From assembly GCF_019602855.1 (NCBI RefSeq), contig NZ_CP080766.1, positions 496,001 through 560,000 on the forward strand: 64,000 bases of DNA, given 5' to 3'. The stretch is from Cupriavidus pinatubonensis (GTDB taxonomy: Bacteria > Pseudomonadota > Gammaproteobacteria > Burkholderiales > Burkholderiaceae). The position numbers and the translations under genes are program-made. Positions 26,700 through 35,122 of this stretch are shown here, in pieces. The notes beneath the pieces were generated by a model. That model was not told where the DNA came from and searched no databases. It saw only the letters and a list, made by a program, of their open reading frames with translations. How positions within the stretch are numbered: the first letter of the stretch is position 1; each line of letters starts with the position of its first letter.

Positions 26700-27524
26700 T
26701 CAAAGCAGCGGCGCACTGAGGAAATCGCCGAAGGCACGGTAGAAGCCGGCCTCGTCGTCCCACGGAATCATGTGGCCCGCATCGGCCACGTGGCTCACCA
26801 GTATGCCGGGCACGAGCTTGCGGATTTCCTCGACGTCTTCGGCGCGCACCACGTCGCCACGCCCGGCGGTCATCAGCAGCGTGGGTACCTTCACGTGCGG
26901 CAGGTCCGCGTGGATGTCGTCTTCGTGAAAGCCATTGAAGCTGGCGAGGATGGCGCGCTCGTCGCACGTGTGCAGCCATTCGGCGCGCAGGCGCAACTGA
27001 TCTTCGGTCCACGTCGGGCAGAAGCGGCGCATGCCTTCGGCGTCGATACCTGCGCGGGCAAGGCAGATCGAATCGATGTACCACGGCAGTTGCGCGGGAT
27101 AGGCGCGTCGGCCGGGGCCGGAGACAGGCGGATCGACCATTACCAGACGCGTGAGTCCTGCTGGATGCTGGCGCGCGGCACGCACGCCAATGCGACCGCC
27201 CATCGAATGACCAACGATGGCATAGCGCTGTAGGCCCAATGCTTGCGCGAACGCGATCACGTCAGCGGCTTGTGCATCGAGGCTGTAGTCGAGCGTGTCG
27301 CTGGCCTCAGACAACCCACGGCCGCGTACATCCAGCACATAGGTATCGAAGCGCTGGCCGAACTGCTCGCCGACGAAGCCCCACGTAATAGCCGGGCTCG
27401 TGATGCCCGGCACGATGATCACGGCATCGCGCGATGCCCGTTCGCCATCGTTGCCGCCATAGCGCAGGTAATGCTGGCGGATGCCGTTGGCATTGACATT
27501 GCCGCCGTAGAGGAAGGTGCTCAC
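26700..27524 (-). CDS. nicD: N-formylmaleamate deformylase (NicD/PicE), 274 aa
   Basis: An alpha/beta-hydrolase that removes formate from N-formylmaleamate to give maleamate. The nucleophile elbow is GHSMGG with Ser at residue 107. The acid (VMVDPPVSGPG) and histidine (DAGHMIPWDD) regions follow in order. The N-terminus YGGNVNANGIRQHYLRYGG matches the NicD type. The start is GTG at 27524, 11 bp after the isomerase stop; a longer frame reaching 27620 would overlap the isomerase gene and has no signal. It sits between the isomerase and ring-cleavage genes. Confidence 0.9.
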   Translation of the reverse strand: MSTFLYGGNVNANGIRQHYLRYGGNDGERASRDAVIIVPGITSPAITWGFVGEQFGQRFDTYVLDVRGRGLSEASDTLDYSLDAQAADVIAFAQALGLQRYAIVGHSMGGRIGVRAARQHPAGLTRLVMVDPPVSGPGRRAYPAQLPWYIDSICLARAGIDAEGMRRFCPTWTEDQLRLRAEWLHTCDERAILASFNGFHEDDIHADLPHVKVPTLLMTAGRGDVVRAEDVEEIRKLVPGILVSHVADAGHMIPWDDEAGFYRAFGDFLSAPLL

Positions 27525-27534
27525 GGCGCAGGCC

Positions 27535-28287
27535 TCAGTAGGCGCCGGACAGCAGCGCACCGGCGCCCGGCACGACCGGCTCGAGGTCCAGCGCGCGAAG
27601 CATGGCGTAGGTCGTGGCAATGGCCGCGGTGATCACCGGCTTGCCGGTCATCGCTTCGACCTTCGCCACAGCCGGCAGCGAAGGCATCTGCACGCACGCC
27701 GACAGCACGATGGCATCGACATCGGCAATGTTCATCTGCGCAACGATAGCGGGCAGCTTCGCCGGATCGTGGCGACCGACTTCCAGGTTGTCCGGAATCT
27801 CGAGCGCCCGGTAGTCGACGACTTCATAACCCTCATTGCGGATGTAGTCGACGACCAGTTCGGTCAGCGGCTTCATGTACGGCGCGACAACAGCGATACG
27901 CTTCGCACCGATCACCTTCAGTGCATCGACCAGCGCGCCAGCACTGGTAATCACCGGCGCATCGCCGCCGTTCTCAGTCGTGTGCGCTTTCAGGCGCTGC
28001 TCGGACTTGCGGTGGTAGCCGTGGCCCATCGCCATGATCGCAACCAGGCAGGCATAGCCGAGCACGTCGACGCGCGCATCGGAAAGCTCGACGGCGCAGC
28101 GATCGGATTCGGCATCCATCGCGGCCAGTTCTTCCTTGACCACCTTCTTCATGCGCATGCGGCTCGAATGGAAGGTGAACCGTTCGGGGCGGATCTGCTG
28201 CCGTGCGGTCAGCATGGCCGGGATCTCGGTTTCCATCGTGGTGTTGGAGCTCGGCACGATCTGGCCGATGCGAAAGACTTTTTGCAT
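27535..28287 (-). CDS. nicE: Maleate cis-trans isomerase (NicE/PicG), 250 aa
   Basis: A member of the Asp/Glu racemase superfamily that converts maleate to fumarate, the last step of the pathway. The two catalytic cysteines are C80 (LGYACLVAIM) and C198 (VLSACVQMPSL), with the spacing known for maleate isomerases. The N-terminus RIGQIVPSSNTTMETEIP is characteristic. ATG 28287 follows AAGGA. It is second in the operon, 21 bp after the decarboxylase stop. Fumarate enters the TCA cycle directly. Confidence 0.93.
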   Translation of the reverse strand: MQKVFRIGQIVPSSNTTMETEIPAMLTARQQIRPERFTFHSSRMRMKKVVKEELAAMDAESDRCAVELSDARVDVLGYACLVAIMAMGHGYHRKSEQRLKAHTTENGGDAPVITSAGALVDALKVIGAKRIAVVAPYMKPLTELVVDYIRNEGYEVVDYRALEIPDNLEVGRHDPAKLPAIVAQMNIADVDAIVLSACVQMPSLPAVAKVEAMTGKPVITAAIATTYAMLRALDLEPVVPGAGALLSGAY

Positions 28288-28308
28288 GGGTGTCCTTGCG
28301 TAGTGCGA

Positions 28309-29271
28309 TTACAGCTTCAGAATGCGTTGCGCGTTGCCGTGGCAAACCAGCGCACGCGTCGTGTCGTCGAGCGGCGCTTCCTCGATGAACTTCGCCGCAA
28401 CCTCGGTGGATTCGTAGGGATAGTCGACCGAGAACATCACTGCTTCCGGCCCCATTTCGGCAATCGCGCCGGCCAGCGCACCGTGCGAGCACACGCCGGA
28501 TGTAGTGATCACGATATTGCTGCCGATGTACTCCGACGGCGCGCGCGCGAGCCGCACGCCGTGCGAATAGACCGCAAAGCGGCTGTCAAAGCGCCAGCGC
28601 TGGAACGGCAGCCCTTCCCCCATATGGCCGAGGATGATCTTCAGGCGCGGGAAGCGGTCGAACACGCCGCCAAACAGCAGGCGCAGCGCATGCGATGCAG
28701 TTTCCACGCCCCAGCCCCACGCGGCACCATCGAGTTCTGGATGGCCGTTCAATACCTGCGGCTTCACAAAGGCATCGGTCGGATGCAGGTACATCGGCAC
28801 GTCGAGCGATTGCATGCGCTCCCAGAATGCGTCGTAGGCCGGATCGTCGTAGTAGCGCCCGTGCGTGTGCCCATTCACCAGCGAGCCTTTGAAACCGAGC
28901 TCACGCACCGTGCGCTCGAGTTCCCTGGCGGCCAGTTCGGGGTCGTGCATGGGCAGTGCAGCAAAGCCCGCGAAGCGCGTGGGATGGCGCGCAATCTGTT
29001 CGGCCAGGAAGTCATTGCTCTGCTGCGCGCGCGCCACCGCAAGTTCGGAATCGGCTTCGCCCTGTACGCCCGGCCCCGTCTGCGACAGCACGGTGATATC
29101 GATGCCCGCGCGATCCATTTCCGCGAGGCGCAGCTCGTCAAAATCGGCAAGCCGGCGACCGAGGTCGGCAAAGACCGCCGGGTCGATATGTTGCGTAAAT
29201 CCCTTTGAATAGGCCTGGAAACCTGGGGTCATGAAATGCTCTTCCAGGGCAATCTTCTTCACTGTCGTCAT
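28309..29271 (-). CDS. picC: 3,6-dihydroxypicolinate decarboxylase-like amidohydrolase (PicC), 320 aa
   Basis: A metal-dependent non-oxidative decarboxylase of the amidohydrolase-2 (ACMSD/gamma-resorcylate decarboxylase) family. The metal ligands are visible as the N-terminal LEEHF (E10, H12), H163 (MYLHPTD), H216 (ILGHMGEG) and D283 (FSVDYPYES), closely matching gamma-resorcylate decarboxylase spacing. It leads the operon with the 2,5-dihydroxypyridine genes. In the picolinate pathway, 3,6-dihydroxypicolinate loses its carboxylate to give 2,5-dihydroxypyridine. In the nicotinate pathway this step is done by a flavin monooxygenase (NicC), which is absent here. That favours the PicC assignment. 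Confidence 0.85.
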   Translation of the reverse strand: MTTVKKIALEEHFMTPGFQAYSKGFTQHIDPAVFADLGRRLADFDELRLAEMDRAGIDITVLSQTGPGVQGEADSELAVARAQQSNDFLAEQIARHPTRFAGFAALPMHDPELAARELERTVRELGFKGSLVNGHTHGRYYDDPAYDAFWERMQSLDVPMYLHPTDAFVKPQVLNGHPELDGAAWGWGVETASHALRLLFGGVFDRFPRLKIILGHMGEGLPFQRWRFDSRFAVYSHGVRLARAPSEYIGSNIVITTSGVCSHGALAGAIAEMGPEAVMFSVDYPYESTEVAAKFIEEAPLDDTTRALVCHGNAQRILKL

Positions 29272-29339
29272 GCTGCGGGGGCTCCTGATGAGGGACTACC
29301 GTGCGCCGAACGCTTCTGCCGGGGCGCGGCGTCATTTAT

Positions 29340-29573
29340 TCAGTACACTGACTAATTGCGGATTCTAGACAGCGAAATTTCAAAAGTCCAGCCAGGAGAT
29401 CCGGAGGGTTAACACCTATAACGATGGCCCAACACGCTCAGTACACTGCCCCATATGCTCAGTATGCTGACGATATTAGCAAAGCATTTAAAAACAGCGA
29501 TCGCAGCGAATCAGGGTTCTGTGTTCTGGCCCGCATTTTGCTCAGCATACTGCGTTTCTCATCAGCATACTGA
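29340..29573. promoter_or_regulatory. Array of five PicR-type operators in divergent promoter region
   Basis: The 431-bp gap between the decarboxylase start (29271) and the symporter start (29703) holds five copies of the TCAG-N4-CTGA/C palindrome: 29340-29351 (TCAGTACACTGA), 29438-29449 (TCAGTACACTGC), 29459-29470 (TCAGTATGCTGA), 29542-29553 (TCAGCATACTGC) and 29562-29573 (TCAGCATACTGA). The second and third start 21 bp apart and the fourth and fifth 20 bp, that is two helical turns. The region is much more AT-rich than its surroundings. It must drive both the lower-pathway operon and the symporter. Confidence 0.8.
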
Positions 29574-29702
29574 CTGATGCACCGGAAGCATGCACAGTGG
29601 CTCGCAACCGGGCTGTCGGCAGCCAAGTGGCTCGCTGCTTTGCACCATCCGGGAAGAAGAAAAGACAAATGAGACAACTGGCTTCACCATAGGACCCCCG
29701 CC

Positions 29703-31304
29703 ATGACTATGAGCCTGACCCGCGATGAAGCGCGCGCCTCCGCTTCCGGCATGACCGCCGAAGAACGCAAGGTCATCCTTGCCTCCTCCTTCGGTGCGCT
29801 GATGGAGTGGTACGACTTTTACATCTACGCTGCGCTGGCGGTTTACTTCGGCGCCCTGTTCTTCCCGAAGGGCAATGAAACCGCCGCCTTCCTCGCCAGC
29901 CTCGCGACGTTCGGCGCCGGCTTCCTGATCCGCCCCGTTGGCGCACTGCTGTTCGGTCGTCTGGGCGACCTAATCGGCCGCAAGTACACCTTTCTCGTCA
30001 CCATCCTGCTGATGGGCATTGCCACGGTCGGCGTTGGCGTGCTGCCCACCTACGAGCAGATCGGCATCGCAGCCACCGTGCTGCTGGTGCTGCTGCGGTT
30101 GTTGCAGGGCCTCGCGCTCGGCGGCGAGGTGGGCGGCGCGGTCACCTACGTGGCCGAGCATTCGCCGGTGAGCAAGCGCGGCCTGTACACAAGTTCGCTG
30201 CAGACCACGGCGACCCTGGGCCTGCTGTCGTCGCTGTTCGTGGTGTATCTGCTCAAGACGTTCCTGACCGAGGCGGAATTCCGTGCCTGGGGCTGGCGCA
30301 TTCCGTTCATCGTGTCGCTGGTGATGCTGGTGATATCGGTGTACATCCGCGGCAAGCTGCACGAATCGCCAGTGTTTGCGCGCATGAAGGCCGGCAACGC
30401 GACATCGAAGGCGCCGATCCGCGAGAGCTTCACGCAATGGCACAACCTCAAGTTCGTGCTGCTGCTGTTCGTGGTGGCAGCCGGCCTTGGTGCGATTTTC
30501 GGCACGGGCCACTTCTACACGATGTTCTTCGTGAACAAGACGCTGCATGTGCCGATCGAGACGGTGCACATGCTGATCGCCATCGCACTGGTTGTAGCCA
30601 CGCCTTGCTACCTGTTCTTCGGCTGGCTGTCGGATCGCATCGGCCGCAAGTACATCATGATGGTGGCCTGCTTGCTGGCGGCGCTCACGATTCAGCCCAT
30701 CTTCCAGGGCCTGACGCACTACGCCAATCCGGCGCTCGAACACTTCCAGAAGCAGGGAAGCGTGCAGGTCACCGCAGGCAACTGCAAAGCGCGTCTGTTC
30801 GGTGATCCGGTGTCCGACTGCGACAAGATCCGCGGCTACCTGACCGACCTTGGCGTGGGCTACACCTTCGTGCCCGCCAGCGATGCGAAGGCCGAAATCC
30901 GCATCGGCGCGCAAGCGCTGCAGGGCTTTGACCGCGACGCAATCAAGCAAGCGCTCGTCGCAGCCGGCTGGCCCGAACGTGCCGATCCGGCGCACATCAA
31001 CATGCCGATGCTGTTCCTGCTGCTGCTCGTGCCCATCCTGTACCTCGCGATGGTGTACGGGCCGATGGCCGCGTTCATGGTCGAACTGTTCCCGGCACGC
31101 GTGCGCTACACCTCGCTGTCCCTGCCCTTCCACCTGGGTGCGGGCTGGGTCGGCGGCATGCTGTCCTTCGTCGTCACGGCGATGAATGTATCGAGCGGCG
31201 ACGTCTACTACGGGCTTTGGTATCCGGTGATCATCGCGGGCACTGCATTCGTGATCGGCATGCTGTTCGTGCCGGAGACGCGCGGTCGCGACCTGTCCAC
31301 CTGA
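29703..31304 (+). CDS. MHS-family metabolite:proton symporter, probable pyridine-carboxylate importer, 533 aa
   Basis: A major facilitator of the metabolite:H+ symporter type (ProP/ShiA/KgtP). It starts with ILASSFGALMEWYDFYIYAAL. The motif-A loop is GRLGDLIGRKYTF, with LLRLLQGLALGGEVGGA after it, and the second motif-A loop is GWLSDRIGRKYIM. It is longer than most family members because about 95 residues (roughly 338-435, containing two cysteines) are inserted before the last helices, probably as a periplasmic loop. It is divergent from the decarboxylase-led operon and faces the same operator array, so it probably brings in picolinate or an intermediate. Confidence 0.85.
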   Translation: MTMSLTRDEARASASGMTAEERKVILASSFGALMEWYDFYIYAALAVYFGALFFPKGNETAAFLASLATFGAGFLIRPVGALLFGRLGDLIGRKYTFLVTILLMGIATVGVGVLPTYEQIGIAATVLLVLLRLLQGLALGGEVGGAVTYVAEHSPVSKRGLYTSSLQTTATLGLLSSLFVVYLLKTFLTEAEFRAWGWRIPFIVSLVMLVISVYIRGKLHESPVFARMKAGNATSKAPIRESFTQWHNLKFVLLLFVVAAGLGAIFGTGHFYTMFFVNKTLHVPIETVHMLIAIALVVATPCYLFFGWLSDRIGRKYIMMVACLLAALTIQPIFQGLTHYANPALEHFQKQGSVQVTAGNCKARLFGDPVSDCDKIRGYLTDLGVGYTFVPASDAKAEIRIGAQALQGFDRDAIKQALVAAGWPERADPAHINMPMLFLLLLVPILYLAMVYGPMAAFMVELFPARVRYTSLSLPFHLGAGWVGGMLSFVVTAMNVSSGDVYYGLWYPVIIAGTAFVIGMLFVPETRGRDLST

Positions 31305-31322
31305 ACCGCACGCGGACCCGTG

Positions 31323-31351
31323 AAGGGGCGGAGTCATCCGCCCCCTCTTTT
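31323..31351 (+). terminator. Rho-independent terminator after symporter gene
   Basis: GGGGCGGA (31325-31332) and TCCGCCCC (31337-31344) form an 8-bp GC stem with loop GTCA, followed by CTCTTTT. It lies about 20 bp after the symporter stop and separates it from the ABC transporter operon. Confidence 0.88.
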
Positions 31352-31362
31352 CCGCCACATCG

Positions 31363-31374
31363 TCAGCATACTGA
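31363..31374. promoter_or_regulatory. PicR-type operator upstream of ABC transporter operon
   Basis: TCAGCATACTGA, identical to two other copies in the locus, lies just after the symporter terminator and 103 bp before the binding-protein start at 31477. It ties the ABC importer to the picolinate regulon. Confidence 0.72.
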
Positions 31375-31476
31375 TTTCATGACCGAGTGTCCGGGCGCGG
31401 CGATGGTGCCGGGGCACCGCCAGCCATAACCATCGCACCCACACGGATCATCCACGAAGACAACCGGGAGCCCCAC

Positions 31477-32694
31477 ATGTCAAACACTCGCACCGTCCGC
31501 ACAATTGCCGTATCCACGGCCCTGCTGGGCCTCGCTGCTGCCGCACCCGCCTGGGCTGATGCCAATGGCGTGAAAATCGGCGTCATTACCGATATGTCGG
31601 GGTCGTATGCCGACCTCTCCGGCAAGGGCTCCGTGCTGGCCGCCCAGATGGCGGTGGAGGAATTCGGCGGCAAAGCGCTGGGCAAGCCAGTTTTGGTCCT
31701 CTCGGCCGACCACCAGAACAAGGCCGACATCGCCTCGTCGCTGGCTCGCCGCTGGTTCGACACAGATGGTGTCGATATGGTGATCGACTTCCCGAACTCG
31801 TCGACGGCACTGGCCGTGCAGGAAGTCGCGAAGCAAAAACAGAAAATCGACATCGTCTCGACCGGCGGCGCGATGGCGTTGACCAACCAGAACTGCTCGC
31901 CCACGGGCTTTCACTGGGCATGGGACACGTATTCGGTGTCGTATCCGCTGGTCAAACGAATGATCGACCAGGGCCGCAACAGCTGGTACTACATCACGGT
32001 TGACTATGCGTTTGGGCAGTCGCTCGAAGCCGACTTCCGCAAGGCGGTGGATGTCAGCGGCGGCAAGAACGTGGGCAGCACCAAGCATCCGCTCAACGCC
32101 AGCGACTTCAGCAGCCCGGTGGTGGCAGCGTCGGCGTCCAAGGCCAAAGTCGTGGTGCTCGCCAACGCCGGCAACGACATGATCAACGGCGTGAAAGCCG
32201 CCGGGGAATTCGGCCTGGTCAAGGCCGGCCAGACCGTCATCACGCCGTCCACGTTCATCACTGATATCAAAAGCCTGGGCCTGAACACCGCGCAGGGTCT
32301 GACCTATGTGGACCCGTTCCGCCTGGACCTGGATGAGAAATCCAAAGACTTCGTCGAGCGCTACTACAAGCGCCACAAGGCCTACCCGACGCACGGCCAG
32401 ATCGGTGTCTACTCCGGCGTGCTGCACTACCTGAAGGCAGTGGAAGCGGCCAAGACAGTCGATGGTCCGGCCGTCGCCGACAAAATGCGCGCGCTGCCCG
32501 TCAACGACGCCTTCGTGCACAACGGCAAGGTGCGCGCAGACGGCCGAATGGTGCATGACATGTACCTCGCGCAGGCCAAGACCCCAGCCGAATCAAAGGG
32601 CCCGTGGGACCTGGTCAAGTACATTGCGACCATCCCTGGCGACGAGGCATTCCGCCCGCTGTCGGCCAGCGAGTGCGCGCTGGTGAAGAAGTGA
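31477..32694 (+). CDS. Branched-chain-type ABC transporter substrate-binding protein, 405 aa
   Basis: A periplasmic binding protein of the LivK/peripla_BP_6 type. A signal peptide (TIAVSTALLGLAAAAPAWA) is followed by VKIGVITDMSGSYADLSGKGS and the hinge-spanning segments VSTGGAMALTNQNCSPTGFHWAWDT and PVVAASASKAKVVVLANAG. The ATG at 31477 has GGGAG upstream; a longer frame from 31387 lacks a signal peptide. Proteins of this class often bind aromatic acids rather than amino acids in catabolic loci. The upstream operator suggests picolinate or a related pyridine carboxylate. It heads a five-gene operon. Confidence 0.9.
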   Translation: MSNTRTVRTIAVSTALLGLAAAAPAWADANGVKIGVITDMSGSYADLSGKGSVLAAQMAVEEFGGKALGKPVLVLSADHQNKADIASSLARRWFDTDGVDMVIDFPNSSTALAVQEVAKQKQKIDIVSTGGAMALTNQNCSPTGFHWAWDTYSVSYPLVKRMIDQGRNSWYYITVDYAFGQSLEADFRKAVDVSGGKNVGSTKHPLNASDFSSPVVAASASKAKVVVLANAGNDMINGVKAAGEFGLVKAGQTVITPSTFITDIKSLGLNTAQGLTYVDPFRLDLDEKSKDFVERYYKRHKAYPTHGQIGVYSGVLHYLKAVEAAKTVDGPAVADKMRALPVNDAFVHNGKVRADGRMVHDMYLAQAKTPAESKGPWDLVKYIATIPGDEAFRPLSASECALVKK

Positions 32695-32699
32695 GCGCC

Positions 32700-33491
32700 A
32701 TGTCCGACAACGACGTTATCCTGCAGACGCGCGGCCTGACCAAGAGCTTCAAGGGCTTCACGGCCGTGAGCGATGTCAGCCTGCGCGTGCGCCGCGGGTC
32801 GATCCATGCACTGATCGGCCCGAACGGCGCGGGCAAGACCACTTGCTTCAACCTGCTGACTAAGTTCCACGCGCCCTCTTCGGGTTCGATCCACTTCAAC
32901 GGTACCGATATCACCGCCCTGCGGCCTGCGCACATCGCTCGCATGGGCGTGATCCGCTCGTTCCAGATCTCGGCAGTGTTTCCGCAACTGACCGTGCTCG
33001 AGAACGTGCGCGTGGCGCTGCAGCACAAGCTCGGAACGGCTTATCACTTCTGGCGCAGCAAGCGGTCGCTGTCGAGACTGGATGCGCGCGCCATGGAACT
33101 GCTCGATGCAGTGGGACTGGCGAGCTTCGCACGACTGCCGACCGCCGAGCTGGCCTATGGCCGCAAGCGTGCGCTGGAGATCGCCACCACGCTGGCGATG
33201 GACCCGGAACTGATGCTGCTTGACGAACCGACGCAAGGCATGGGGCACGAAGACGTGGAAACGGTCACAGCGCTCATCAAACGTGTCTCGGCGGGACGCA
33301 CGGTGCTGATGGTCGAGCACAACATGAGCGTGGTCTCCTCCATCGTCGATCGCATCACCGTGCTCCAGCGCGGCGCAGTTCTGGCCGAAGGCAGCTATCA
33401 GGAAGTCTCGAACGACCCTCAGGTGAAAGAAGCGTATATGGGAACCACCGACGAGGCCGACGACCTTCACGTCCGTGCGGAGGCCGCATGA
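32700..33491 (+). CDS. ABC transporter ATP-binding protein, LivG type, 263 aa
   Basis: One of the two nucleotide-binding subunits. Walker A is GPNGAGKTT, followed by the LivG-specific RSFQISAVFPQLTVLENV. The signature region AYGRKRALEIATTLAMDPELMLLDEPTQGM contains Walker B, and the H-loop follows in MVEHNMSVV. The signature is degenerate (AYGRKR rather than LSGGQQ), as is common in LivG. It starts 5 bp after the binding-protein stop and overlaps the next gene by 4 bp (ATGA). Confidence 0.92.
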   Translation: MSDNDVILQTRGLTKSFKGFTAVSDVSLRVRRGSIHALIGPNGAGKTTCFNLLTKFHAPSSGSIHFNGTDITALRPAHIARMGVIRSFQISAVFPQLTVLENVRVALQHKLGTAYHFWRSKRSLSRLDARAMELLDAVGLASFARLPTAELAYGRKRALEIATTLAMDPELMLLDEPTQGMGHEDVETVTALIKRVSAGRTVLMVEHNMSVVSSIVDRITVLQRGAVLAEGSYQEVSNDPQVKEAYMGTTDEADDLHVRAEAA

Positions 33492-34225
33492 CCCAGGCCA
33501 CGATACCTGCACTGGAAATCCGCGACCTCCACGCCTGGTACGGCGAATCGCACATCCTGCATGGCGTTGATCTCACGGTGAATGCCGGCGAGGTCGTCAC
33601 GCTGCTGGGCCGCAACGGCGCGGGCCGCACCACTACCCTGCGCGCGATCATGGGCCTGGTGGGCCAGCGCAAGGGCTCGGTGCGCGTGCATGGCCAGGAG
33701 ACCGTCACGATGAAGACGCACCGCATCGCGCCGCTCGGACTCGGCTACTGCCCGGAAGAGCGCGCCATCTTCTCGAGCCTGTCTTGCGAGGAAAACCTGC
33801 TCCTGCCGCCCGAGTTCCCGCGCTCGGCCGGCGCAGTTGGCCTGCGCGAGCCCATGACAGTCGGCGAAATCTACGAGATGTTCCCGAACCTGCTCGAACG
33901 GCGTAAGAGCCAGGGCACGCGTATGTCGGGCGGGGAGCAGCAGATGCTGGCGGTCGCGCGGATCCTGCGCACGGGCGCTAGCGTACTGCTACTCGATGAA
34001 ATCTCGGAGGGCCTCGCGCCGGTCATCGTGCAGAAGCTCGCGAAGATGATCACCATGCTGCGCCGGCGCGGCTACACCATCGTGATGGTCGAACAGAACT
34101 TCCGCTTCGCCGCGCCGCTGGCTGACCGCTTCTATGTGATGGAGCACGGCGCCATTGTGGAGGCATTCGAATCGGCGGAGCTGGAACGCAAGATGCCGAC
34201 GCTTAACGCACTGCTCGGCGTGTAA
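33488..34225 (+). CDS. ABC transporter ATP-binding protein, LivF type, with Arg in Walker A, 245 aa
   Basis: The second nucleotide-binding subunit. The signature SGGEQQMLAVARIL, Walker B VLLLDEISEGLAP and H-loop MVEQNFRFA are normal. In Walker A the invariant lysine is replaced by arginine: GRNGAGRTTT, R47, codon CGC at 33626-33628. The partner LivG has the normal lysine. I recall Arg at this place in other LivF-like proteins of Burkholderiales, so it may be a tolerated asymmetric site and not a defect. It overlaps the preceding gene by ATGA. Confidence 0.92.
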   Translation: MTQATIPALEIRDLHAWYGESHILHGVDLTVNAGEVVTLLGRNGAGRTTTLRAIMGLVGQRKGSVRVHGQETVTMKTHRIAPLGLGYCPEERAIFSSLSCEENLLLPPEFPRSAGAVGLREPMTVGEIYEMFPNLLERRKSQGTRMSGGEQQMLAVARILRTGASVLLLDEISEGLAPVIVQKLAKMITMLRRRGYTIVMVEQNFRFAAPLADRFYVMEHGAIVEAFESAELERKMPTLNALLGV

Positions 34226-34237
34226 GGAGATTTGCCA

Positions 34238-35122
34238 ATGGAATTGTTCGGAGTGCCCCTGCCGGCGCTGCTTAGTCAGCTCTTGCTGGGACTGGTGAAC
34301 GGGTCGTTCTACGCGATCCTGAGTCTGGGCCTGGCCGTGATCTTCGGCCTGCTCAACGTGATCAACTTTGCCCATGGTGCGCTGTTCATGCTCGGCGCAG
34401 TGCTGGCGTGGATGGGCATGAACTACCTCGGCCTCAACTATTGGCTGATGCTGCTGCTCGCGCCGCTGGCGACCGGCGCCATCGGCGTGGTGCTGGAGCG
34501 CACCATGTTGCGCCACCTGTACCGGTTCGACCATCTCTACGGACTGCTGCTGACGCTGGGCATCTGCCTGCTACTGGAAGGATTGCTGCGTTCCGCCTAC
34601 GGCGTTTCGGGCCTGCCTTACCCAACACCGGAAGCGCTCACGGGCGCGACGTCGCTGGGTTTCATGGTGCTGCCCAACTACCGCGCGTGGGTCGTACTGG
34701 CGTCGCTGGCCGTGTGCTTTGCGACCTGGTACATGATCGAGAAGACACGGCTCGGTTCCTACCTGCGTGCCGGCACCGAGAATCCGCGCATTGTCGAAGC
34801 GTTCGGCATCAACGTACCGCTGCTGGTGACACTGACCTATGCGTTCGGCGTGGGGCTGGCCGCGCTGGCCGGCGTGCTCGCCGCCCCGGTAATGCAGGTG
34901 TCCCCGCTGATGGGCCAGAACCTGATCATCACCGTCTTTGCGGTCGTGGTGATCGGCGGCATGGGCTCCATCCTCGGATCGATCTTCACGGGCCTTGGCC
35001 TCGGCGTGTTCGAAGGCCTCACCAAGGTGTTCTACCCCGAGGCTTCGGCCACGGTCGTGTTCGTGGCCATGGTTTGCGTGCTGCTGGTGCGCCCGGCCGG
35101 TCTCTTTGGAAAGGAAGCATGA
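34238..35122 (+). CDS. ABC transporter permease, LivH type, 294 aa
   Basis: An integral membrane subunit with about eight helices. The LivH signatures are GLVNGSFYAILSLGLAVIFGLLNVINFAHGA near the N-terminus and the cytoplasmic coupling segment AGTENPRIVEAFGINVP. The C-terminal part VVIGGMGSILGSIFTGLGLG is also typical. ATG 34238 lies 7 bp after AAGGAGA; the in-frame TTG at 34232 would be too close to that site. It overlaps the LivM gene start. Confidence 0.92.
   Translation: MELFGVPLPALLSQLLLGLVNGSFYAILSLGLAVIFGLLNVINFAHGALFMLGAVLAWMGMNYLGLNYWLMLLLAPLATGAIGVVLERTMLRHLYRFDHLYGLLLTLGICLLLEGLLRSAYGVSGLPYPTPEALTGATSLGFMVLPNYRAWVVLASLAVCFATWYMIEKTRLGSYLRAGTENPRIVEAFGINVPLLVTLTYAFGVGLAALAGVLAAPVMQVSPLMGQNLIITVFAVVVIGGMGSILGSIFTGLGLGVFEGLTKVFYPEASATVVFVAMVCVLLVRPAGLFGKEA

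Noticed and set aside
20422..29271. Nicotinate pathway (nic) assignment for the whole locus
   Set aside because: The lower-pathway enzymes are shared, but there is no NicC-type flavin monooxygenase. A PicC-like decarboxylase and a four-component Rieske oxygenase are present instead, which fits picolinate.
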